From contig CP070830.1 in NCBI GenBank assembly GCA_020344865.1, positions 2,613,622 through 2,622,493 on the forward strand: DNA of 8,872 nt, written 5' to 3'. Below, piece by piece: positions 1-4,847 of the stretch (position 1 is its first letter; each line of letters starts with the position of its first letter). A model generated the notes under the pieces. The model saw only the letters and a program-made list of their open reading frames with translations, searched no databases and had not been told where the DNA came from. The translations under genes were made by a program, and so were the position numbers. This stretch comes from Planctomycetota bacterium. GTDB lineage: Bacteria; Planctomycetota; Phycisphaerae; Sedimentisphaerales; Anaerobacaceae.

Positions 1-738
1 AAGGCGGGAAAGACGGTACTGCTGGAACAGATGGTGGGTGCGATTAAGCACTGCAGTCCGCAGAGCCGTGTGATAGTGCTGCTGGTTGACGAGCGGCCGG
101 AGGAAGTGACGCACTTTCGCAGGGCCGTGGAGGGGGCGGAAGTGGTGGCGAGCACGAATGACCACGGTGCGGACGAACATGCGGAATTGGTCGAGCTGGT
201 GTTGGCACATGTACAAACGGAGCTTGAATGCGGGCGTGAGGTGGTGCTGATGATAGACAGTCTGACGCGGGTTGGCAGGGCCTTTAACAGCAGGAGGCGG
301 CGAGGAGGCGGCAAGGGCGGGCACACGATGAGCGGCGGATTAGAGGCGGGGATTCTGGAGGTGCCGCGGCGGCTGTTCGGGCTGGCGCGGAACATCGAGA
401 ACGGAGGGTCGGTTACCATAGTGGCGACGTGCCTGGTGGATACGGGGTCTCGAATGGACCAGCTGATATTCGAAGAGTTCAAGGGGACGGGCAACAGCGA
501 GCTTGTGCTGGACCGGTCGCTGGCGGAGGCGCGAATCTTTCCTGCGATAGACATTCCCGCGAGCGGGACGCGGAAGGAGGGCAAGCTCTACAGCGAGGAA
601 CAGAGCCGTGGGGTGGCGACGCTGCGGCGTGTTTTGTCGAACTACAAGGCACGGGAGGCAATGGAGTGTTTATTTAAGCTGCTAAAGAAGTACCCGGACA
701 ACGTGGAGTTTTTAGAGGGTATGGGTTCGGGGGATTAG
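1..738 (+). CDS. rho: Transcription termination factor Rho, C-terminal part (5' end outside window)
   Basis: This is the ATPase half of the hexameric RNA helicase that ends transcription. The reading frame is open from base 1, starting inside the Walker A loop (KAGKT, residues 1-5 of the fragment), so the N-terminal RNA-binding domain lies off the window. Visible family landmarks are LLVDERPEEV (28-37), Walker B with VVLMIDSLTR (81-90), the FKGTGN R-loop (160-165), RIFPAID (178-184) and the arginine-finger motif SGTRKE (188-193, Arg191). The 245 visible residues match the usual C-terminal length. The Q-loop region (97-113) is a few residues longer than in E. coli Rho, as aligned from memory, and contains RRRRGGGKGG, which is unusual. 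A later ATG at 31 is internal and not the start. No convincing terminator follows the stop codon. Identity is very secure. Confidence 0.97.
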   Translation, partial: KAGKTVLLEQMVGAIKHCSPQSRVIVLLVDERPEEVTHFRRAVEGAEVVASTNDHGADEHAELVELVLAHVQTELECGREVVLMIDSLTRVGRAFNSRRRRGGGKGGHTMSGGLEAGILEVPRRLFGLARNIENGGSVTIVATCLVDTGSRMDQLIFEEFKGTGNSELVLDRSLAEARIFPAIDIPASGTRKEGKLYSEEQSRGVATLRRVLSNYKAREAMECLFKLLKKYPDNVEFLEGMGSGD

Positions 739-763
739 AGTGTAGCAGGGGGCGTCGGTTGGG

Positions 764-1021
764 TCAGGATGGTTTGGGGGTTCGGTTATGCTGTGCTTCG
801 AGGGTGTTTAGTTTCCGGCGGAGGAAGCGGATAGAGCGGCGAGAAATTTTTCTGTATGTTCGTTCGTGGTTTTTACGGCGTATCTTCAAGATGTTTTTAG
901 GCGCCCGTTCACCCAATAGTTTGCGCCAATTCGCGGAGATAAGGTCGGTGTATTCGTTCTGGATATCGGCGACGACGGTTTTGGGTCTGCTCTTTCGGTT
1001 TGTTGGATTATTCTTTAACAC
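764..1021 (-). CDS. Small basic hypothetical protein (85 aa) behind a sigma54-type promoter
   Basis: The protein family is not recognised. The ORF starts at GTG and encodes 85 residues, strongly basic, with an Arg/Lys-rich second half (LKIRRKNHERTYRKISRRSIRFLRRKL) and no membrane segment or signal peptide. Two things argue that it may be real. Its third codon positions are rich in C, as in the confident minus-strand gene msrA. A near-consensus sigma54 promoter on the same strand also lies 76 nt upstream. Against it: no Shine-Dalgarno sequence precedes the GTG, a stop lies five codons upstream so a longer start is impossible, and the G-rich plus strand alone could give C-ended codons. The transcript could instead be a small RNA. 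It runs convergently toward rho. Confidence 0.35.
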   Translation of the reverse strand: MLKNNPTNRKSRPKTVVADIQNEYTDLISANWRKLLGERAPKNILKIRRKNHERTYRKISRRSIRFLRRKLNTLEAQHNRTPKPS

Positions 1022-1096
1022 TGGCAGCAGCCGTTACTATAAGTCAACAAGGTTCTGCGGTTATAGCTCTTTTATTATTTTTCACCGAAGGGATTG

Positions 1097-1112
1097 TGCA
1101 ATAGTTGTGCCA
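1097..1112 (-). promoter_or_regulatory. Sigma54 (-24/-12) promoter, minus strand
   Basis: Read on the minus strand this is TGGCACAACTATTGCA, matching the sigma54 consensus TGGCAC-N5-TTGCA with the standard GG-to-GC spacing. The spacing is the same as in the promoter at 3741-3756, and both are preceded by C and followed by CAAT. Transcription would start near 1086 and run leftward toward the 85-codon ORF at 1021-764. No TGTCTC-type sites like those near the right promoter were found just upstream (1113-1460). The match is strong for a random position, and the neighbouring sigma54 activator gene supports it. Confidence 0.7.
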
Positions 1113-1230
1113 GGAGGGCGGCCTGGGGCGGCGGCTGGGAGTAAGTAGCTGACAAGCAAGGGGTTATGATGAGTACATTTCGAAGGAAAAGTTTGGCGGG
1201 TGCGGAGGTTTTATTTTTTGTACACGATGT

Positions 1231-1263
1231 GCGCATATTTTTTTGCGCTATTTTTGTTTTTTG
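1231..1263 (+). terminator. Weak hairpin with T-tract, possible terminator
   Basis: GCGCA (1231-1235) and TGCGC (1244-1248) can pair in a 5-bp stem around a T-rich 8-nt loop, followed by a T-rich run (1249-1263). It has the form of a short intrinsic terminator on the plus strand, placed before the activator gene. The stem is short, so this is a tentative call. Confidence 0.3.
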
Positions 1264-1505
1264 GGCAATAAGGTTATCAGGTCGTGTTAGGGGGGCGGGG
1301 GGCTTTGAGGTCCGAAAAAATGGGCAGGGACAGTAAGGCGAAGAGCGAGTAAGGGCCGGGGGGATTTGTAGTGCGGGGCGGCATATTATTATGGATGGGT
1401 TCGTAAAGAATTGCGTTTGGGGCGGTTATAGGAAAAAGTGGGGGGCAAAATGAGCCGATATTGCTGTTGAGTCCGGAGTTGAAAAAGCGCGCGGCAGGGA
1501 AGTCG

Positions 1506-1922
1506 ATGGGCGCAGGGAAAAGGCGACGGAGAATAAAGGTGTCTGAGAGTAAATCAGTCAAAACCGGGGGGGGAGAGGTCTGGCCCGAGAGCCAGCCAAG
1601 CTCGTTTCCTGTCCAACTGGAGGTGGGCAACATAATGAGCGAAGGCGTAATCAGCATATCGCCGGCTGAGACGGTGGCTTCGGCGGCGAAGGTGATGTCC
1701 GAGAATAACACATCGTGCGCGGTAGTATTAGAGGACGGTGAGCTGGTTGGGATGGTTACCGAGAGAGACTGTTTGAAGCGGGTCGGAGGAGGAGACAGGG
1801 AGTTCGAGAAGAGGGAGGTCCGGGAGGTGATGTCGTCACCGGTGGAAAGTGTGAGCTGCAGCACTACGGTGTTCGAGGCGAGCAGGGTGATGGGTGAGAG
1901 GGGATTAAGAGGCTGGTTGTAG
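1506..1922 (+). CDS. N-terminal fragment of CBS-domain sigma54 activator (frameshifted)
   Basis: This is the first part of the regulator that continues at 1946-3445. It carries a basic N-terminus (GKRRRR), a linker, CBS motif 1 (starting VGNIMSEGV, ending GMVTERDCL) and most of CBS motif 2 (VREVMSSPV onward). It then leaves the frame after GERG and stops at TAG 1920. Reading one base back at 1901 gives GIKRLVVVEG and joins the downstream frame without a gap, so one G seems to be missing from the G run at 1900-1903. CBS motifs bind adenine nucleotides or related ligands; the [ST]xxD ribose-binding signature is present (TERD). I chose ATG 1506 because AGGGA lies 5 nt upstream; the frame is open back to TTG 1461, which has no ribosome binding site. 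A run of seven G (1567-1573) in the linker is another possible slip point. Confidence 0.75.
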   Translation: MGAGKRRRRIKVSESKSVKTGGGEVWPESQPSSFPVQLEVGNIMSEGVISISPAETVASAAKVMSENNTSCAVVLEDGELVGMVTERDCLKRVGGGDREFEKREVREVMSSPVESVSCSTTVFEASRVMGERGLRGWL

Positions 1923-2217
1923 TCGAGGGGGGCAGCGTCGTCGGGATGGTATCCCAGACGGACCTTCTTCGGGCGTCGGCGTCCTACGGTATGTGGCGCG
2001 ATGTGTCGGAGATAATGAGCCGGGACGTTGCGGTGATAGATAGGGGGGCAAGCGTATCGGAGGCGGCAGAAATAATGACGAAGCGGCAGATATCATGCAT
2101 AGTGGTGATGGAAGGCGAAGAGGTTGCGGGGGTGATGACGGAGAGAGACCTTCTGAAAAAGGTCATCGGGGCGGGCGAGGACCCGGCGGAGGTCAGCACG
2201 GAGGAGGTGATGTCGTC
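1823..2217 (+). repeat. Direct 15-bp repeat marking duplicated CBS-pair modules
   Basis: GGAGGTGATGTCGTC occurs at 1823-1837 and again at 2203-2217, in both cases coding for the EVMSS start of the second CBS motif in a pair. The offset is 380 bp, or 381 (127 codons) once the missing base is restored. The protein modules also match: TERD in motifs 1 and 3, SQTD/TQTD in motifs 2 and 4. I read this as an internal duplication of a whole CBS pair. Confidence 0.55.
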
Positions 2218-3445
2218 TCCTGTGATAAGCGTGGCGCCGAACTGCTCAATCTTCAACGGCAGCTGCCTTATGGAGCAGATGAACATCCACAGGCTGGTAG
2301 TTATCGAGGACAATCAGCTGCAGGGTATTGTAACTCAGACGGATATATTCCGGGTGGTACGACTGAAGCTGCAAAGAGACATCGGCGAGCTCAGCCAGCT
2401 GCGCACGCGTCTGAAGACGGAGAAGTCCTTTTCCGGCATTATCGGGCGCGACAAGAAGATGTTAGAGGTATATGAGGTTATCAAGGAGGTGGCAAACGTA
2501 GATGTACCCGTGCTGATACAGGGAGAAAGCGGCACGGGTAAGGAGCTGGTGGCGGCTGCGATTCACAACGAGAGCGGTCGTGCGAACAAGCCGTTCGTGG
2601 CGGTGAACTGCGGCGCGCTGCCGGAGGGTGTACTCGAAAGTGAGCTGTTCGGTCACGTCAAAGGTGCGTTTACGGGGGCAGTCTGCGACCGGAAGGGGCG
2701 GTTCGAACTAGCGGACGGGGGGACGATTTTCCTGGACGAGATTGGCGATTTTCCACCTGCGATGCAGGTTAAGTTGCTGCGTGTGCTGCAGAAAGGCAGT
2801 ACTGGGGCCGGGGGTAGCGGTCAAGGCGGGGGGAGTTCGAGCATTTCCTCCTCTCGTGTGAGCTTTCAGCCTGTGGGTGGTGAGCGGACCATAGAGGCAG
2901 ACTTTCGGGTCATCAGCGCCACAAACAAGGACCTTGAGGCAGAAGTGGCGGCGGGCAGATTTCGGCAGGACCTTTTTTACCGGCTGTGCGTGGTTCCGGT
3001 GTATCTTCCGGCTGTGCGTGAGCGTCTGCACGACATTCCGCTGTTGGCGGAGCATCTTCTCGGTAAGGCGGCGGCCGAGGCCGGTCGTGATCAGATTGTG
3101 CTCTCGGCGGAAACGCTGGATGCGATGATGGATTACACCTGGCCGGGCAATGTACGAGAGCTCGAGAACGCTCTGCGGTACGCGATGGTAAAATGCAGAG
3201 ACAAAGTTCTGCTGCCCGAACACCTGCCATTTCAGGTAGTTCGAGGACACACAGCGGCACGAGTTGCGCCGAGGAAGACGAAGAGACAGAGGAGGCGCAA
3301 GCTCGATGCCTCAAGCGTGCGGCAGGCCCTTGAGCAGGCCGGGGGCAACAAGGTCGAGGCGGCACGTCTGCTTGGCGTGTCTCGGGCGACCCTGTACCGG
3401 TTCCTCGACAAAAGCGAGAAGGTAAGCGAAGCGGCGGGGCTTTAA
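1946..3445 (+). CDS. Sigma54-dependent activator: CBS pairs, AAA+ and Fis-type HTH (main part)
   Basis: This enhancer-binding protein remodels sigma54 RNA polymerase using ATP. In order it has the end of CBS motif 2 (GMVSQTDLL), CBS motifs 3 and 4 (about residues 18-137, with TERD and TQTD signatures), a helical linker (140-160), the AAA+ core, and a Fis-like HTH (about 453-490, with GNKVEAARLLGVSRATLYRFL). AAA+ marks are Walker A GESGTGKE (193-200), GAFTGA (240-245), Walker B GGTIFLDE (258-265), sensor I ATN (325-327), RFRQDLFYRL (338-347) and WPGNVREL (399-406), all intact. A Gly/Ser-rich stretch of 21 residues (285-305) interrupts the usual short step between LLRVLQ and the VGG of the L2 loop. 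There is no response-regulator receiver, so the input is probably a ligand of the CBS pairs. ATG 1946 is only the first start codon after the frameshift; joined with 1506-1922 the protein would have about 646 residues. Confidence 0.92.
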   Translation: MVSQTDLLRASASYGMWRDVSEIMSRDVAVIDRGASVSEAAEIMTKRQISCIVVMEGEEVAGVMTERDLLKKVIGAGEDPAEVSTEEVMSSPVISVAPNCSIFNGSCLMEQMNIHRLVVIEDNQLQGIVTQTDIFRVVRLKLQRDIGELSQLRTRLKTEKSFSGIIGRDKKMLEVYEVIKEVANVDVPVLIQGESGTGKELVAAAIHNESGRANKPFVAVNCGALPEGVLESELFGHVKGAFTGAVCDRKGRFELADGGTIFLDEIGDFPPAMQVKLLRVLQKGSTGAGGSGQGGGSSSISSSRVSFQPVGGERTIEADFRVISATNKDLEAEVAAGRFRQDLFYRLCVVPVYLPAVRERLHDIPLLAEHLLGKAAAEAGRDQIVLSAETLDAMMDYTWPGNVRELENALRYAMVKCRDKVLLPEHLPFQVVRGHTAARVAPRKTKRQRRRKLDASSVRQALEQAGGNKVEAARLLGVSRATLYRFLDKSEKVSEAAGL

Positions 3446-3467
3446 TCGCTGTTTTGGGTGGGGGCGG

Positions 3468-3526
3468 GTGTCTCAAACAGGCTTTATAGTCTCATTTAGG
3501 GCAAATGAGACACTGCAAGCTGTCTC
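3468..3526. promoter_or_regulatory. Enhancer-like cluster with palindrome GTCTCATTT-N5-AAATGAGAC
   Basis: A perfect inverted repeat with 9-bp arms and a 5-bp spacer occupies 3489-3511. Flanking it are TGTCTC at 3469-3474 and TGTCTC at 3521-3526. The palindrome is centred about 265 bp upstream of the predicted sigma54 transcription start, a normal distance for an upstream activating sequence. The nearest candidate binder is the Fis-type HTH protein encoded just upstream; this assignment is inferred. It could be a hairpin in the activator's 3' end, but no T-run follows. Confidence 0.6.
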
Positions 3527-3643
3527 GTCCGCGGTAGAATCATCTCCAAGAGCTTAATATCCAAGGGTTTACAACGGGCCTGGGCTAAAGGTCCGTGCTG
3601 CGCGGCAAGTGGGCGAGTGTATCAGTGTATCAATAAGGGGGCT

Positions 3644-3660
3644 AAATGAGACATCTGTCT
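3644..3660. promoter_or_regulatory. Second enhancer-like site, AAATGAGAC plus AGACA-TC-TGTCT
   Basis: AAATGAGAC (3644-3652) repeats exactly the right arm of the palindrome at 3489-3511 and overlaps a 12-bp imperfect palindrome AGACA-TC-TGTCT (3649-3660). It lies about 115 bp before the predicted sigma54 start, in the usual range for activator binding. Confidence 0.55.
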
Positions 3661-3740
3661 GCGGGAGGGGCGGAGGATTTGGTTGTGGTAAGTTATTGTT
3701 ATTGCTGGAGTTATAGTTTTTCGGTTTTTTGTTGGGGAGC

Positions 3741-3756
3741 TGGCACGGCGGTTGCA
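3741..3756 (+). promoter_or_regulatory. Sigma54 (-24/-12) promoter of the 99-aa gene
   Basis: TGGCACGGCGGTTGCA matches the sigma54 consensus at every defined base, with GG (3742-3743) and GC (3754-3755) correctly spaced. The start of transcription should be near 3767, leaving a leader of about 37 nt before ATG 3804. The neighbouring sigma54 activator and enhancer-like sites support it. Confidence 0.88.
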
Positions 3757-3803
3757 CAATATAATAGCGCGAATGAATTAAAACCGGGGAGAGGTAAATA
3801 AAA

Positions 3804-4103
3804 ATGGACGGCGAGAAACACAAATACATAACGAAGGCGTTGGAGATGGTGGACGAGCTACTGGGACTTGCCAACAGCAAAGAGGCCCAGGGAGACGAGA
3901 ACGGCTGCGGCGTACTTTCCGGCGTGCTGCGAGACTGTGCTTACAAGATTCAGCAGGCAGCGGAGGACGCAGGCAACAAAGACGATGGGAAATGGCGCAA
4001 GCCGGTAGAGCCCATTTTGGGGATTCTTGCAGCAGCTATGTTGTCGGCAGCGATGGCCCTGCCGGTTGATACCATCATAAACCTGTCAACCAGCATGATG
4101 TAG
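3804..4103 (+). CDS. Sigma54-controlled small protein (99 aa), function unknown
   Basis: I do not recognise a named family. Residues 1-58 look like a soluble helical domain, acidic, with two cysteines (Cys35, Cys45) and the segment DENGCGVLSGVLRDCAYKIQ; I have a vague, unverified memory of similar DCAYKI-type small proteins in other bacteria. After a charged linker (59-67), residues 68-87 are hydrophobic (PVEPILGILAAAMLSAAMAL) and could be a single membrane helix close to the C-terminus, giving a cytoplasmic N-terminal domain with a tail anchor. The start is well supported by GGGGAGAGG (3786-3794) placed 9 nt before ATG. It stands alone behind a consensus sigma54 promoter and enhancer-like sites, so it is probably the main target of the CBS/sigma54 activator next door. 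Confidence 0.8.
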   Translation: MDGEKHKYITKALEMVDELLGLANSKEAQGDENGCGVLSGVLRDCAYKIQQAAEDAGNKDDGKWRKPVEPILGILAAAMLSAAMALPVDTIINLSTSMM

Positions 4104-4148
4104 ACATTAGGGGAAGCGACAGTGTATGAACGCAACTTAGCAGAGTGC

Positions 4149-4173
4149 AACTCGGGGGCGGAGGCAACGAGTT
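4149..4173. other. Inverted repeat AACTCG/CGAGTT downstream of the small gene
   Basis: AACTCG (4149-4154) and CGAGTT (4168-4173) can form a 6-bp stem with a 13-nt loop in the 3' untranslated region of the 99-aa gene. No T-run follows; it may stabilise the transcript or be incidental. Confidence 0.25.
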
Positions 4174-4236
4174 AGTACTTAGATGAAAATAACTTGGCCG
4201 CCACTGATGTCGATACTATTCATATCAGCGCAGCAG

Positions 4237-4256
4237 AGCCGGGTAGGAGCCCGGCT
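4237..4256. terminator. GC-rich hairpin between convergent genes
   Basis: AGCCGGG (4237-4243) pairs perfectly with CCCGGCT (4250-4256) across a 6-nt loop. It sits between the plus-strand 99-aa gene and the minus-strand STAS gene, where a bidirectional terminator is expected. Neither strand has a clear T-run, so an intrinsic terminator is uncertain; with Rho present it may act as a Rho-dependent stop or 3' end protector. Confidence 0.4.
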
Positions 4257-4372
4257 TGATGCAGCCAGCCCAGAAAGCCACGATTGAATATTAGTTCATA
4301 CCCTTTTTGTATAGTCATACCGTATGCGCAGGAGAATGCATTATTAGGTAAACAGGAGTCTTGGGTTGGGTA

Positions 4373-4714
4373 CTATGCGGTGGAGGGGGTTTGCAGGAGT
4401 GCAACAGCCGCCTCGGCGTCTTCGACGAATTCAAAGAAACAATCGACGCAAGTTAATTTGAAGATGTTTCTGGTGAGTTCGGAGGCATTGAAGAAGATGA
4501 GTTTTCGGTCGTGGGCGGTCAAGAGCTTGTGGAGCTGGACAAAGCCGGAGATGCTGAGGGAAAGGAGTATATCGACTCTTGATAAATCGACGATTACGTC
4601 ACATTCGGTCTCGTGACGGACCATCTGCATGGCCTTGTCGAGCTCGGGTCTGATTTTCGGCTCTGTCGGCAGCTCAACAAGAATAATATTGTCGGAATAA
4701 TTGATTATCCCCAT
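4373..4714 (-). CDS. Single-domain STAS protein (anti-sigma factor antagonist-like)
   Basis: This 113-residue protein has the STAS layout: an N-terminal strand pair (IINYSDNIILVELP), a central strand DVIVDLSRVDIL (39-50), then the phosphorylation-loop region SISGFVQLHKLL (54-65), and a later strand KLIFFNASE (71-79). Such proteins bind and release anti-sigma factors or act in stressosome-like switches, controlled by Ser/Thr phosphorylation. In SpoIIAA the loop is DSSGL; here it is SISGF, keeping the Ser before Gly (Ser56) but not the Asp. There is no anti-sigma kinase or phosphatase gene in the window, so its partner is unknown. The start ATG 4714 is supported by AAGGAAGG five nt upstream. 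It lies 133 bp downstream of msrA, behind a probable terminator, so it probably has its own promoter. Confidence 0.8.
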   Translation of the reverse strand: MGIINYSDNIILVELPTEPKIRPELDKAMQMVRHETECDVIVDLSRVDILLSLSISGFVQLHKLLTAHDRKLIFFNASELTRNIFKLTCVDCFFEFVEDAEAAVALLQTPSTA

Positions 4715-4740
4715 CTACACCTTCCTTTATCAGGCCAATA

Positions 4741-4752
4741 CGGCACTTGCCG
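4741..4752. promoter_or_regulatory. Palindrome CGGCA-CT-TGCCG upstream of the STAS gene
   Basis: A 12-bp inverted repeat lies 27 bp before the STAS start codon, flanked by two copies of GGCCAA (4733-4738 and 4768-4773). It could be an operator, but no regulator is known and no clear promoter boxes were found. Confidence 0.25.
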
Positions 4753-4792
4753 ACTAATGTGTTTATCGGCCAAAATTCATGGTGGATTAAGG

Positions 4793-4842
4793 AAAAACGC
4801 GGAAATAGCCGCTTAGAGGCGCGATATGGGCGGCAAACCGCG
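4793..4842 (-). terminator. Probable intrinsic terminator of msrA
   Basis: On the minus strand, just after the msrA stop codon, CGCGG pairs with CCGCG and, inside that, GCCGC pairs with GCGGC, with a short internal loop between the stems. Five T follow directly (4797-4793). This bipartite hairpin with a T-run is a reasonable terminator, though each stem is only 5 bp. Confidence 0.55.
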
Positions 4843-4847
4843 AGGTT

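Larger units (their letters stand above)
739..1505. other. 767-bp stretch without a confident gene
   Basis: Between rho and the CBS/sigma54 activator nothing is recognisable as a known protein or RNA gene. It contains a minus-strand sigma54-type promoter (1112-1097) leading to an 85-codon minus ORF (1021-764), and a small hairpin with T-tract (1231-1263). A possible 56-codon plus-strand ORF starts with tandem ATGs at 1166 and ends at 1336; it has AAGGGG just upstream and a hydrophobic middle (LFFV...FFCAIFVFWAI), but its codons are poor and it crosses the hairpin, so it is not called as a gene. The part 1286-1365 is rich in G runs (two G6 runs at 1290-1302, more at 1353-1363). The activator's own promoter presumably lies here but cannot be pinned down. 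Confidence 0.6.
3446..3803 (+). promoter_or_regulatory. 358-bp regulatory region upstream of the 99-aa gene
   Basis: This non-coding stretch separates the activator gene from the small gene at 3804. It contains clustered TGTCTC/GAGACA motifs, a perfect tandem repeat of GTGTATCA (3617-3624 and 3625-3632), an AT-rich segment about 3679-3730, and a sigma54 promoter. The order of enhancer sites, spacer and -24/-12 promoter is the classic layout of a sigma54-controlled gene. Confidence 0.65.

Noticed and set aside
759..1148. 129-codon plus-strand ORF after rho
   Set aside because: TTG start without ribosome binding site, odd composition (Arg/Phe/Cys-rich), no recognisable domain; the opposite strand has better codon use and a promoter.
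1286..1365. G-quadruplex regulatory element
   Set aside because: G runs are plentiful across this G-skewed strand, and no link to a specific promoter or gene start can be shown.
1277..1864. 195-codon minus-strand ORF
   Set aside because: It lies opposite the CBS-encoding frame, is Ser/Thr/Pro-rich low-complexity, and is a shadow of the real gene.
1896..1910. Programmed -1 ribosomal frameshift in the activator
   Set aside because: The position does not form a canonical X-XXY-YYZ slippery heptamer (GAG AGG GGA); a lost base in the G run is simpler. It is kept only as an alternative.
2708..3476. Two long minus-strand ORFs opposite the AAA+ and HTH region
   Set aside because: The plus strand encodes clear sigma54 activator motifs throughout; these are shadows created by high G+C content.
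3617..3632. Tandem GTGTATCA repeat as a CRISPR or iteron array
   Set aside because: Only two copies, with no spacers or further units; it may be incidental.
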